From Gemmatimonadales bacterium (GTDB lineage Bacteria; Gemmatimonadota; Gemmatimonadetes; Palauibacterales; Palauibacteraceae), in assembly GCA_009840115.1 (NCBI GenBank), contig VXOJ01000033.1, positions 1 through 51,004 of the forward strand: a stretch of DNA of 51,004 nucleotides, written 5' to 3'. Of the stretch, positions 1 through 7,876 are shown in pieces. Below the pieces are notes generated by a model. The model was given only the letters and a program-made list of their open reading frames with translations, was not told the DNA's origin and did no database searches. The translations under genes were made by a program, and so were the position numbers. Numbering within the stretch: position 1 is the stretch's first letter; each line of letters starts with the position of its first letter.

Positions 1-1
1 G

Positions 2-673
2 TCCGACGGCGCTGCCGCCCCCGCACCACCCGCCCCCCTCGCGGGCGAGGGTCCGACACGCGAATACCGGATCCTGCTGGTCAATCCGCTCGACATCGAC
101 GCGTACGTCTTCGCCGCGGCCGGAGCCGGGAGCGTGGTGCTCGACACGGTGCCGCGCCGGGACTCGGTCCGTGTGAACATTCGGGTGCGCGCCGACCTCG
201 TCCGCCTCGAGGCCCGTGGCTCGGAAGGCGCGGTCCTGGCGCAGACCGACCTCGCGCTGGCGCGCGACGCCCTCAACCGCTGGGTCATCGCGGCCGACGC
301 TCCCGGCCGGCGTGTCACCAATGGGCCGGAGAGTTCGTTAAACGGCAGGAAGGCCTTATACTATGGGAGCGATCTGTGTCCGGATCCGGCGTTCGATACG
401 GCGTTAGGTGCAGGGACGATGGAGGAGGGGGGACGCCATGAAGAAGCTGAGGATCGTGCTGGCGCTCGTCGCGAGTATCGCGATGATCGTCGTCGGGCAG
501 CGTCAGGTCGGCCAGAAGGATGTGCGGGCGCAGAAGGCCGACATCCAGGGAGTCGATTCCGAAAACGAGGCCTTGTTCATCTAGCACGGGCTGCTAGCAG
601 GACGGCCGGCGGCCTCGCCGGTCCTTCCGCCCGAAGCACCGTCGAGCACTCTCGCGGCGGTGACGGAGGATGA
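2..673 (+). CDS. 3' end of an unidentified gene (5' partial)
   Basis: The frame is open from the left edge of the window, so the gene starts upstream. The first ~105 codons look coding: a Pro/Ala-rich stretch, then an alternating hydrophobic/charged beta-type segment (YRILLVNPLDIDAYVFAAAG, later RVRADLVRLEARGSEG). I do not recognise a family. After about position 330 the composition changes to Gly/Arg/Ala-rich residues without character, and the frame runs through a promoter-like site and the 48-codon gene at 438-584 before TGA at 671-673. The true 3' end may therefore be earlier: a TAA lies one frame away at 339-341, so one indel would end the gene there. The 5' part is fairly secure; the 3' boundary is not. 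Confidence 0.45.
   Translation, partial: SDGAAAPAPPAPLAGEGPTREYRILLVNPLDIDAYVFAAAGAGSVVLDTVPRRDSVRVNIRVRADLVRLEARGSEGAVLAQTDLALARDALNRWVIAADAPGRRVTNGPESSLNGRKALYYGSDLCPDPAFDTALGAGTMEEGGRHEEAEDRAGARREYRDDRRRAASGRPEGCAGAEGRHPGSRFRKRGLVHLARAASRTAGGLAGPSARSTVEHSRGGDGG
334..362 (+). promoter_or_regulatory. Possible promoter for the 48-aa peptide gene
   Basis: A TATACT hexamer at 357-362 (5 of 6 to the sigma70-type -10) stands out in GC-rich DNA, with a poor -35 (TTCGTT, 334-339) 17 bases upstream. It precedes a small gene with a strong ribosome-binding site by about 75 bases. The -35 match is weak and no start-site data exist. Confidence 0.3.
438..584 (+). CDS. Small secreted or membrane-anchored peptide, 48 aa
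   Basis: ATG at 438 follows a purine-rich GGAGGAGGGG element, one of the strongest ribosome-binding sites in the window, and ends at TAG 582-584. The product begins MKKLRIVLALVASIAMIVVG, a textbook signal peptide or anchor (two Lys, then a hydrophobic helix of about 15 residues). A short polar tail of ~28 residues follows, rich in Gln, Lys, Asp and Glu and ending LFI. There is no Cys, so it is not a lipoprotein. The gene is embedded out of frame in the apparent extension of the upstream frame, and that extension lacks coding character. No family is recognised. A TATACT-type promoter lies upstream and a GC hairpin downstream, consistent with a stand-alone unit. Confidence 0.6.
   Translation: MKKLRIVLALVASIAMIVVGQRQVGQKDVRAQKADIQGVDSENEALFI
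600..624 (+). terminator. GC-rich hairpin after the 48-aa gene
   Basis: GGAC and CGGCG pair with CGCCG and GTCC around a short loop with one small bulge, 15 bases after the stop at 584. A perfect 10-base palindrome (CTGCTAGCAG, 591-600) abuts it. There is no T-tract, so this is a possible terminator or RNA-stabilising stem only. Confidence 0.3.
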
Positions 674-690
674 CAGGTGCGGGGCGCCGG

Positions 691-1947
691 ATGAGTCCAG
701 TCAAGTGTAATGTCGCCCGGCGGATCGGCTTGCGCCGTCGTATGCTCCGGGTCGCCCCGATACTGTGTGCCGTGGGGCTCGCCGCGTGCTCCGGAGAGAG
801 CTTCGGCCCGTTGACCGGGTTCTCGAATTGCTCGCTTCCGCTCGCGAACTTCACGGACGCCGGCGCGGAGCGCTCGAGTATTCCGGCGCTCAATAACCCC
901 GACGTCGCCACGCGGCTCATCGCCCCCCACGTCGGTTACGTCAATCGCAGCGACATGGTGATCGGGCTCGAATTCAACGGCCAGCCCCTCGCCATCCCGC
1001 TGAAGCTCCTCTGGTACCACGAAGTTCTGAACCTGCAGGCCGAATCCGACCCGGTCGACCCGAGTGCGACGGGAGAACGGCTCACGATCACCTATTCGCC
1101 GCTTACGGGATCGGTCAGCGTCTTCAATCCGGAGCCGAGCGGCACGCCCGACTTCGTGGTATCCAACTACGTTCTCGACAACAACCTCGTGATGGACGAC
1201 GGCACCGGGACGCTCTACCCTCAACTGACGCGCTCCGCCACCTGCGGCCCGCGCGACGGCAGCAGCCTGACGCGCGTGCCGTACGAGTTGATGGTGTACG
1301 GGGCATGGCTCCAGATCTTTCTGGACACCTGGATCGCGACACGCGCGACGGGGCACGACTTCCTCTACACGCTCTACCCATACGGGAACTATCGGGACCC
1401 GGACAACGCCTCACTCTTCTATCCGACCTCCGCCCCGATCGATCCGCGCCGAAAGCCGAAGGAGCGGGTGGTCGGCGTCCCGTCGGGAACCGGTGGCATC
1501 GCGTTCGCCATCTCGGACCTGCGAGAAACCGCGGCCCGTGACCAGGAGGGTCAGAACACGTCCGTCTGGGCCGCGAGCGCCATGGCGCGCGGAGAACCCG
1601 TCGTTGCGTTCTGGAACTCCAGCGCTCAGAGCGCGAGGATCTACCGCGCTCGAGCCAACGGGCGGCCGCTCACGTTCGAAGTCGTCGATGGTCGCCGGCA
1701 GGACGTGGAGACGGGGAGCGTGTGGAATTTCGCGGGCGAGGCCGTGGATGGACCGCTGGAGGGAGAAAGACTCGAAGCGCACCCGGAGGCGTATCACGCG
1801 TTCTGGTTCGCCTGGGCGGCGTTCCAGCCGGACACGGAGGTGTGGACTGCCCCGATTCCCCTCACCGGCTCCGCCGATTTCGTTCCGGCGGACGACGCTA
1901 CGTTGCTGCCGCCGGATCCGGATCTGACGAGACGGCGTCCGCGCTAG
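691..1947 (+). CDS. DUF3179 domain-containing lipoprotein
   Basis: The core matches DUF3179: SIPALNNPDVAT, then DMVIGLEFNGQPLAIPLKLL, WYHEVLNL, TYSPLTGSVSVF, and a Gly/Asp-rich segment before YPQLTRSATCG. The family is common in environmental bacteria and archaea and has no established biochemical role. A signal peptide ends in the lipobox LAAC, so a membrane-anchored periplasmic lipoprotein of ~418 residues is predicted. Start: an ATG at 670 has its GGAGG directly abutting, too close to work. I prefer ATG 691, preceded by GGGG at a normal distance; ATG 742 would leave a minimal signal peptide. It is convergent with the propeller gene, 12 bases away. The family call is strong; the start is uncertain. 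Confidence 0.9.
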   Translation: MSPVKCNVARRIGLRRRMLRVAPILCAVGLAACSGESFGPLTGFSNCSLPLANFTDAGAERSSIPALNNPDVATRLIAPHVGYVNRSDMVIGLEFNGQPLAIPLKLLWYHEVLNLQAESDPVDPSATGERLTITYSPLTGSVSVFNPEPSGTPDFVVSNYVLDNNLVMDDGTGTLYPQLTRSATCGPRDGSSLTRVPYELMVYGAWLQIFLDTWIATRATGHDFLYTLYPYGNYRDPDNASLFYPTSAPIDPRRKPKERVVGVPSGTGGIAFAISDLRETAARDQEGQNTSVWAASAMARGEPVVAFWNSSAQSARIYRARANGRPLTFEVVDGRRQDVETGSVWNFAGEAVDGPLEGERLEAHPEAYHAFWFAWAAFQPDTEVWTAPIPLTGSADFVPADDATLLPPDPDLTRRRPR

Positions 1948-1959
1948 GGCAACGCCCCG

Positions 1960-3162
1960 CTAGGGCACCGCGGGCAGCGGGTACTTCTCGAGCCAGGCGA
2001 AACCGAGTTCGTCGCTTCGGACGAGGTAGGCGCTTTCCGCTCCAAAGGCGACGAGCCGCCGGTCCTCGGGCAGTTCTACCTGGGCGACGCGCTGTCCGCC
2101 TCCGTCGAACACATCGTACAGGTGCGCTTCTCCCGCCGGCACATAACGCCGGACCCACGCCCGGCCTCCCGCATCGACCGCCACCGCCCCGGCCGGGATG
2201 ACCGGCTTAGTATCGGGCCAATCGAAGTCGGAGCGGTCCGCATTGCCCGTCCCCGAAGGCGCGCGGCTCATGGACATCCGCATCCCGCTCCCGTCGTCCG
2301 TGGCCTCGACACGCAGACCGCCCCCGAGCTCCTCGAGCCACTCATCCTGATCCGCCCGCCGGACCCGCACCGCTTCGTAGGGGATCTCGGGCCCCCGCGT
2401 GACCCCGCCCGCGCGATCCAGCCACTCCAGCCGGTAACCGTCCGCGCGCGCGACCGCCACCCGGCCGTCCCAGGCCACGTTCCACGCATCCTGGTTGGAG
2501 AACGGCACGGGCCGGATGTTCACGCTGCGGTTGTTGGCATCCCCCGACTCGACCCGTGTCTGCGCCGCCAGCCGCACCCGTCCGACCTCGGAGATCTCGC
2601 CTGTCGCCGGATCGAAGCGCGCCACGGCGGCCGAATCCGACGTGCCCGCCATCCCGTCGAGTCGCCGCTGGAAGTAGATCCCGCCTTCGCGGTCGGTTCC
2701 CACCGGAATCATCATCGTCATCCCGGTATTCGGCGCGCCCTGGGCGATGGGCCACGTCTCGCCGAAGCTGAGGTCCGCCTCGATGCGGGTGAGCCGGGCG
2801 TTGCCGAGGTCGACGAGGAGCGACGCGCCGTCCGGAAGGGGGTAGAGGCCGTCCGGCGTCCGATACTCCTGCGGACCCTGGCCCGTGTTCGTCAGCGTGT
2901 CCGCGCGGCCCCCGGGCATCCACGCGATGACCGCGGCGCCGAAGCCGTCCGCGATGAGTACACGCCCGTCCTCGAGTTCGCGCGCGCCGCGCATGGAGCC
3001 GAGCCCGTCCGCGAAGGCCGCGGCCGCAGGGCCGAACGAAACCCGCGGCGGCTCCTGCGCCTCCGCCACGCCGACCGCCGCCGCCGACAGCCCCATCGCA
3101 GCCAGCGCCATCGCCACCAGCCCGGCCCGGATGGCACCGGAGTTCCGTGCAGTGTTGATCAT
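1960..3162 (-). CDS. Secreted beta-propeller protein (6-bladed/NHL-like)
   Basis: The 400-residue product has a clear signal peptide (GLVAMALAAMG to a cleavage near AEAQ). Repeated blade-like units follow, e.g. LEDGRVLIADGFGAAVIAW, YPLPDGASLLVDLGNARLTRI and AVDAGGRAWVRRYVPAGEAH, typical of the six-bladed NHL-like propellers abundant in Gemmatimonadota and Bacteroidota. No catalytic motif is evident. Start: ATG 3162. The frame continues upstream without a signal peptide, but there it overlaps the 78-codon gene 3182-3418 in a different frame and is Arg/Trp/Gly-rich non-coding sequence. It is the last gene of a leftward set (DUF5916 protein, 78-aa membrane protein, this gene; 19 bases from its neighbour). 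A binding or scaffold role in the periplasm or on the surface is inferred. Confidence 0.75.
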   Translation of the reverse strand: MINTARNSGAIRAGLVAMALAAMGLSAAAVGVAEAQEPPRVSFGPAAAAFADGLGSMRGARELEDGRVLIADGFGAAVIAWMPGGRADTLTNTGQGPQEYRTPDGLYPLPDGASLLVDLGNARLTRIEADLSFGETWPIAQGAPNTGMTMMIPVGTDREGGIYFQRRLDGMAGTSDSAAVARFDPATGEISEVGRVRLAAQTRVESGDANNRSVNIRPVPFSNQDAWNVAWDGRVAVARADGYRLEWLDRAGGVTRGPEIPYEAVRVRRADQDEWLEELGGGLRVEATDDGSGMRMSMSRAPSGTGNADRSDFDWPDTKPVIPAGAVAVDAGGRAWVRRYVPAGEAHLYDVFDGGGQRVAQVELPEDRRLVAFGAESAYLVRSDELGFAWLEKYPLPAVP

Positions 3163-3181
3163 CGAATCCCCGCCAGTCCCC

Positions 3182-3418
3182 TTACCAGTTCTCTTCGGGC
3201 TCGTCCCACGTCTGGGCCCAGAATTCGTCCTCCTCGGCCCTCGCCAACTCGAGATCGACCGGTTCGACGTCCTCCGCGTCCACGCGGCCCACCGTCTCGA
3301 TGCGCCGCACGATCTCGTCCGTGACGCCGCTCCGGGTCGCGTGGCGCAGCCGCCGCCGCGCACGCCAGCCGGCCACCGCCACCAGCACCGCAAGCGCCAC
3401 GAAAATGTAACCGGTCAC
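3182..3418 (-). CDS. Small single-pass membrane protein, 78 aa
   Basis: MTGYIFVALAVLVAVAGWRARRRLRH forms one N-terminal transmembrane helix followed by a basic stop-transfer patch, so the acidic C-terminal half (Asp/Glu-rich, ending EEDEFWAQTWDEPEENW) should face the cytoplasm. No named family is recognised. It sits 77 bases after the DUF5916 gene and 19 bases before the propeller gene on the same strand, suggesting one transcription unit. The hydrophobic-then-basic pattern and codon use support a real gene. Function is unknown; it may be an accessory or adaptor for the secreted neighbours. Confidence 0.72.
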   Translation of the reverse strand: MTGYIFVALAVLVAVAGWRARRRLRHATRSGVTDEIVRRIETVGRVDAEDVEPVDLELARAEEDEFWAQTWDEPEENW

Positions 3419-3495
3419 CGCTTCTCACCGCGCTGGACGCTCCGGACCGCCCGCCGGACTGTGACGGGAACCGCGTCGCTCCCGCCACACGAAGA

Positions 3496-6210
3496 CTAGA
3501 GTCCGAGCCAGTGCTCGAACTTTACGAGGAAGATATTCGTGGAGGGAATCCGCGCGAGGTCCGTCAGATCGTCGCCGAGGCGGAACGAACCGTCGTTGCG
3601 GAACGCCTGCTGGTCGCGGCTCCAGACGAGAAACACGGTCGATCCGGGCCGGTACTGCCAGCGCAGGACGAGGTTGGAGCGGAAGGACTTCACGTTGAAA
3701 TCGGGATCCGCGAACCCGAAGTCCGCCCTCCCGTCCCGGTCGGCATCGACCTGGTAGAGCCCGAAGCCGTTCGCCTCCAACCGCCGGATCTCGTTCTCGC
3801 CGTACGTCCGGAAGCGATCGGAGAAACCGGACGCCCGTGGATCGTCGACCTCCATGAATCGGTCGTAGCTGCCCGCGCTCACGAAGGGCTGGGCGTAGAA
3901 CTGAAGCGAAAGGTCCGGGCTGAACGTGTAGTTCAGGCGCGTCGTGATCGAGACCGTCTGCTGGCCCAGGCGCGCGAACACGTAGTGCGTCCCATCGGAG
4001 GCGTCGGGCTGCGCGACGAATTGCCACGCCTGATCGTTCCACTGCAGGCTCGGGCCGATGTTGAGCTGGAGACGGCTCGACGGCTGGAGCCTGATGTTCG
4101 GCGACACGCCGAAGCGGCGGGTTGCGGTGTGGTACTCTCCGCCGGCGTTGAAGACGGCCCCGAGCTGCACCGACTTGCGGGAATCCGTGAACATCCCGCC
4201 CCAGCTGCTCCACTGGCTCGGCTGGTAGAGCGCGGGGCCCCCGCGCAGCGCCGTCGTGGCGAGCCCCGCCCACTCCTGATTGAACCCGGCAAAGCCCCGC
4301 CAGAAGTTCTTGAACTGGAAGTTCGCGTTCACGTTGCCGCCCGTGAACTGCCGTTCGCCGCGGAACGTCCAGCCGGACCACGTCGCCGCGTTCACTCCCC
4401 AGTTCCGAAACGGCCCCTGCGGCCGGAACTGCTCGTAGTTCACCCAGACCGCCCCGACCCGGTAGTCCGCGTTCTGCTGGAATCCGAGGTCGTTCGCCTC
4501 GAAGCCGGGTGACCGGTTCTCGCCGAACAGTCCGTAGCGCCAGTTGCCGCCTCCGACTTTGGAGAAGCTGACCGTCGACGTGCTGCCCGAGAGACGCGTG
4601 CGGGTGGGGTCCAGTCCGTGCCTGGAGTCCGGGCTCTGGAAGTAGTGGACGGAGGAACGCTGAATGCGCTCGATGGCCTCCGGACTCCCGCTCACCGTGC
4701 TCCCGATCAGATGGCCGCTGATCTCGTAGTTGCCGTTCGCGAACCGATGCCGGAAGTCGAACCCTCCCGTGTACGCCTGGTCTGCCAGGAAGGAGAGCGG
4801 CCCCCCGGCGTCCAGGCGCCGGTTCGTGGCGGTGGCGATGAGGCCCACCGCGCTCTCCCCGTCGCGGAAGTCCCGGATGACCCGCCCCACCGCGTAGTTC
4901 GTCACCGGTTCGACCACCTGCTCGCCCAGCGTCCCCCCCGGGGCGGAGAACTGCGCCATCTCGCTCGATGTGAGCGCGTCGATGAAGCCGATCGACCACC
5001 CGTTCGCCGTCTTTCCGGACAGCTTTGCCGCGCCGAGAATGCTCGTCGCCGCCGGTACGTCGCGGTAGTCGGCCGGGCTCGTCACGGACCCCTGGGGCGT
5101 CCGCCCGACGCGGCGGCTGTAGAAGAGCGACTCGTTGTTCTGATCGTCGCCCGGGCCGAAGGGAAAACCGAAGATGTCCGAGCCTTCCTGGAAGAACGGC
5201 CGCTTCTCGGGGAAGAACGTCTCGAACGCCGTGAGGTTCACGACGGATGGATCCGCTTCGACCTGACCGAAATCGGGGTTGACGGTGACGTCGAGCGTGA
5301 GGTTCTCCGTGATCCCGTACTTCAGATCGCCTCCCACCGTCTGGCGCAGGGCCGTGGCGGTGTAGAAGGGGTCGGCGGCGGTGCCGGGCGCCCGCGTCGC
5401 CGAAGAGAGGACGTAGGGTCGTACCTCCAGATTACGGCGCGGCCGGAGGTCCCGAAGGTCGCGCAGCGTGCCGAACGCGGAGACGAGCCGCGAGCCGTCC
5501 TCCGGCAGGGGCGCCCACACGCTCACCTCCTCCAGGCGGGCGATCTCGCGCCGGAAGTTGATGCCCCACGTGCTTCCGGCGCCGTCCTCGGGGGATCCGG
5601 CGAACCGGAGTTGCGAGAGCGGGATCCGCAGTTCGGCGGTCCAGCCAGTCTCGTCCGTGCGCGTCGCGCTCTCCCACACCGCATCCCAATCGTCGTCCGC
5701 CTGCGTGTCGGAGAACAGCAGCCCGTCGCTCTGGACGCCCGCCACGCTGACGGCGAAACGGAACGCGGTACGGCGATCGAAATAGCTGTCGAACGCGACG
5801 TGAAAGACGTCCGTCGTCACCTGCTCATCGCGGCGGGCGAGCCGGCGGATGATCCCGGCGGGATCGCGGTCGTACATCCGCGCGCCGACGTAGACGGCGT
5901 CGTCCGTGTAGAGGACGCGGACCTCGGTGCGCTCGCTGGCGGGCTCGCCCGGGTCGGGCCGGAACTGGACGAAGTCGCGGGCGACCGGCGCCCCGCCCCA
6001 CGCGGGTTCATCCAGCCGCCCGTCGATCTGCGGCGGCTCCATCGCCCGGGTCGCCTGGAGCACGGGCGCCGCGGCGCCCCGCGCGGATGTCTCGCCGCCG
6101 GTGGCGGAATCCTGTGCCGCAAGCGGCGCGGCCAGGCCCATCAACAGCACGAAAGCCGCCAGCCGGCGCGCCGGGGCGGCTGCATCTATCGAGAATGAGG
6201 AGAACCCCAA
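3496..6210 (-). CDS. CBM9-like/DUF5916 outer-membrane protein
   Basis: 904 residues. A signal peptide ends LAAQ. A CBM9-like beta-sandwich follows (about 55-250: MEPPQIDGRLDEPAWGGAPV, VLYTDDAVYVGARMYDRDP, WTAELRIPLSQLRF). Then comes the DUF5916 region: RPRRNLEVRPYVLSS, DLKYGITENLTLDVTVNPDF, FETFFPEKRPFFQEG, followed by long amphipathic strands ending in an aromatic C-terminus (FEHWLGL), as in outer-membrane beta-barrels. Such proteins are often linked to glycan or peptide-related loci, with no proven biochemical role. Start: TTG 6210, preceded by AAGGAAGG at six bases; no in-frame ATG lies before the signal peptide. It is first in a leftward unit with the 78-aa membrane protein and the propeller. 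Confidence 0.93.
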   Translation of the reverse strand: MGFSSFSIDAAAPARRLAAFVLLMGLAAPLAAQDSATGGETSARGAAAPVLQATRAMEPPQIDGRLDEPAWGGAPVARDFVQFRPDPGEPASERTEVRVLYTDDAVYVGARMYDRDPAGIIRRLARRDEQVTTDVFHVAFDSYFDRRTAFRFAVSVAGVQSDGLLFSDTQADDDWDAVWESATRTDETGWTAELRIPLSQLRFAGSPEDGAGSTWGINFRREIARLEEVSVWAPLPEDGSRLVSAFGTLRDLRDLRPRRNLEVRPYVLSSATRAPGTAADPFYTATALRQTVGGDLKYGITENLTLDVTVNPDFGQVEADPSVVNLTAFETFFPEKRPFFQEGSDIFGFPFGPGDDQNNESLFYSRRVGRTPQGSVTSPADYRDVPAATSILGAAKLSGKTANGWSIGFIDALTSSEMAQFSAPGGTLGEQVVEPVTNYAVGRVIRDFRDGESAVGLIATATNRRLDAGGPLSFLADQAYTGGFDFRHRFANGNYEISGHLIGSTVSGSPEAIERIQRSSVHYFQSPDSRHGLDPTRTRLSGSTSTVSFSKVGGGNWRYGLFGENRSPGFEANDLGFQQNADYRVGAVWVNYEQFRPQGPFRNWGVNAATWSGWTFRGERQFTGGNVNANFQFKNFWRGFAGFNQEWAGLATTALRGGPALYQPSQWSSWGGMFTDSRKSVQLGAVFNAGGEYHTATRRFGVSPNIRLQPSSRLQLNIGPSLQWNDQAWQFVAQPDASDGTHYVFARLGQQTVSITTRLNYTFSPDLSLQFYAQPFVSAGSYDRFMEVDDPRASGFSDRFRTYGENEIRRLEANGFGLYQVDADRDGRADFGFADPDFNVKSFRSNLVLRWQYRPGSTVFLVWSRDQQAFRNDGSFRLGDDLTDLARIPSTNIFLVKFEHWLGL

Positions 6211-6299
6211 GGTAAACCTTCCTTGAATCGGCCCGAATCCTGGCAGCCCCTGGCAAAAGCCCTGCTGCGTCTGCCCCGGGCTTCCAAACCTTGCGAAGT

Positions 6300-6342
6300 A
6301 GGACGCGTCGGGCCGACGAAAGGTTGCGGTCCGTCGCGTCCT
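6300..6342 (-). other. Long-loop inverted repeat between TPR and DUF5916 genes
   Basis: AGGACGCG (6300-6307) and CGCGTCCT (6335-6342) are perfect complements around a 27-base loop that itself contains CGTCGG/CCGACG. It lies in the 171-base gap between the end of the TPR lipoprotein gene and the DUF5916 start. It could end the TPR transcript or be an RNA structure; there is no T-tract. I see no convincing promoter in this gap. Confidence 0.25.
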
Positions 6343-6381
6343 TGACGGGAACGATGCCGGCGGGGAAAAAGTTGCAGCGGG

Positions 6382-7347
6382 TCAGCCGCCCGCGTCGGCC
6401 TCCAGGCGGGCGATCTCCGCCTCGGACGCGATGTAGCCGAACCCCGCCCAGCCGGAACCCTCGAGAATGCGGCGGTACATCTCCGCCGCCTGCGCCTCCC
6501 GGCCGTTGTAGAGGTGCCAGGTCGCGACCCCGTAGGCCACCGCCACGCCCGCCGGATCCCCGCTCTCGGGATCCCACAGCTCGTCGGCGTCGAGTTCGCC
6601 CTTGTACATGAGGAGGAGCCGGTGATAGCTGGTGTTCTCGATGACGTCGAGATCCGCCGTCACCGGTTCGAGGACGGCGGCCGCCTCCGCGTCGCGGCCC
6701 AGACGGCGGAGAGCCATGTACCACCAGTGCGAGATGGCCACGAGCTGATCCGGGTTCGTCGTCACGGCCATATAGGCCTCGTAGGAGGGCAGCGCGCCCT
6801 CGAAGTCGCCCTGCAGGTAACGGGCCAGCGCCAGGTGGTAGTGGATGTTCGACTGCAGCGTGCTCGTCGGGATGCCGCGGGCGTTGGGCTGGCCGTCCGG
6901 CTCGACCTCGTCAGGCTCGCCTCGCACGAGGTCCGCGGCGTGAGACAGGTCCTCGATCGCGCGGTCGAACTCCCGGACGCTGATCCAGCGGTGTCCTCGA
7001 TGACGGTACATCCGCGCGTCGTCCGGGTGCTTCTCGATCCCCTCCGAGAAGATCTCGATCGCGTCGCGATAGGCTCCCGTGTACCCGACGCGTCGGCCGA
7101 GCCAGATGATCGCGTCCGCATCGTCCGGATCCGCGTCGTAGTCCGCCCGCGCGACTTCGATGTCCTGCGCCTGCTCCGCCGAAGCGGGAGACGGATAGAG
7201 AGGTTCGCCGAGGAGGGAGATGGCCTCCGCCCCCTCCGGGAGTGCGTCCCCGACGGCGGGGGTTTCCGCCTGGTCGACCGCCTCCCCGCAGGCCGCAAGG
7301 CCGAGCGCGAGCACGAGGGCGCGGAGTTCCATCCGATAGCGTTTCAT
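6382..7347 (-). CDS. TPR-repeat lipoprotein
   Basis: 321 residues. The start ATG 7347 has GAGGA six bases upstream and gives MKRYRMELRALVLALGLAAC, a lipoprotein signal with lipobox LAAC; upstream in-frame codons add no plausible signal. Tetratricopeptide helices follow: DIEVARADYDADPDDADAII, YRDAIEIFSEGIEKHPDDAR, REFDRAIEDLSHAADLV, LALARYLQGDFEGALPSYEA, and a final unit near QAAEMYRRIL. TPR lipoproteins act as periplasmic protein-binding scaffolds; the partner is unknown. It is divergent from the DUF4342 gene, with a 143-base shared upstream region. It is at the head of the leftward strand but separated from the DUF5916 gene by a 171-base gap, so co-transcription is uncertain. Confidence 0.85.
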   Translation of the reverse strand: MKRYRMELRALVLALGLAACGEAVDQAETPAVGDALPEGAEAISLLGEPLYPSPASAEQAQDIEVARADYDADPDDADAIIWLGRRVGYTGAYRDAIEIFSEGIEKHPDDARMYRHRGHRWISVREFDRAIEDLSHAADLVRGEPDEVEPDGQPNARGIPTSTLQSNIHYHLALARYLQGDFEGALPSYEAYMAVTTNPDQLVAISHWWYMALRRLGRDAEAAAVLEPVTADLDVIENTSYHRLLLMYKGELDADELWDPESGDPAGVAVAYGVATWHLYNGREAQAAEMYRRILEGSGWAGFGYIASEAEIARLEADAGG

Positions 7348-7431
7348 CGTTTTCCTCGCGAGAGGGGTTTCCGCGCGGCTCGCAAAACCCGGACCGGATC
7401 GCGAGCGTACGACGGATTGCCAGGGATCCGG

Positions 7432-7464
7432 CATCAGGCCGGACTCCACCATCAAGCCGGACTC
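7432..7464. repeat. Pair of 15-base direct repeats in a divergent intergenic region
   Basis: CATCAGGCCGGACTC (7432-7446) and CATCAAGCCGGACTC (7450-7464) differ at one base and recur at an 18-base period between the divergent TPR-lipoprotein and DUF4342 genes. The remainder of the 143-base gap shows no clear -35/-10 pair. They could bind a regulator or be a chance local duplication. Confidence 0.35.
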
Positions 7465-7490
7465 GCGGCGGCGCCGCAAGGGAGGGGGAC

Positions 7491-7778
7491 ATGACCGAGG
7501 AACACAGAGTGCCGGGCGAGAACCTCGTCCGGAAGATCAAGGAGATCATCCGGGAGGGGAACGTCCGCCGCATCTCGATCCGGAACGAAGACGGAAAGGA
7601 ACTCATCGAGGTTCCGCTCTCCATCGGCGTCGTGGGGACGTTGATGCTGCCCGCCTGGGCGGCGATCGGCGCCATCGCCGCGCTCGTCACGAACTGCTCG
7701 ATCGTCGTGGAACGCGAAGAACCCGAGGGAGAAACGAACCAATACCCGGTGTCCGCCGACGACGAGGAAGCCGAATAG
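7491..7778 (+). CDS. DUF4342 family membrane protein
   Basis: 95 residues. The sequence follows the family closely: an N-terminal amphipathic part (VPGENLVRKIKEIIREGNVR, then RISIRNEDGKELIEVPLSIG), one hydrophobic segment (GTLMLPAWAAIGAIAALVTN), the terminal CSIVVEREE, and an acidic tail. DUF4342 proteins are small, widespread and uncharacterised; some are fused to UBA-like domains. Start ATG 7491 follows GGAGGGGG; in-frame upstream sequence is Arg/Pro-rich and overlaps the divergent TPR gene, so it was excluded. The protein probably lies at the inner membrane with the N-terminus in the cytoplasm. No tight operon partner: the next gene begins 98 bases later with its own possible promoter. Confidence 0.9.
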   Translation: MTEEHRVPGENLVRKIKEIIREGNVRRISIRNEDGKELIEVPLSIGVVGTLMLPAWAAIGAIAALVTNCSIVVEREEPEGETNQYPVSADDEEAE

Positions 7779-7793
7779 CGCCGTGCATCGGTC

Positions 7794-7822
7794 TCGGCAA
7801 CGCCGAACCGGACGACTATCTT
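7794..7822 (+). promoter_or_regulatory. Possible promoter with leader hairpin for the lipoprotein/TonB-receptor unit
   Basis: TCGGCA (7794-7799) and TATCTT (7817-7822) are spaced by 17 bases, each 4 of 6 to the sigma70-type consensus. A GGCGTC/GACGCC stem with an eight-base loop (7832-7851) follows in the leader, before the ribosome-binding site GGAGG near 7868. This would serve the lipoprotein, TonB receptor and PQQ dehydrogenase genes. Confidence 0.33.
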
Positions 7823-7876
7823 GAGGGAAGCGGCGTCTTGGCAGGGACGCCTGATCCGAAAACTGACGGAGGTTTC

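Noticed and set aside
3163..3393. Extended N-terminus of the beta-propeller protein
   Set aside because: It has no signal peptide and overlaps the 78-residue membrane protein in another frame; ATG 3162 gives a proper signal peptide.
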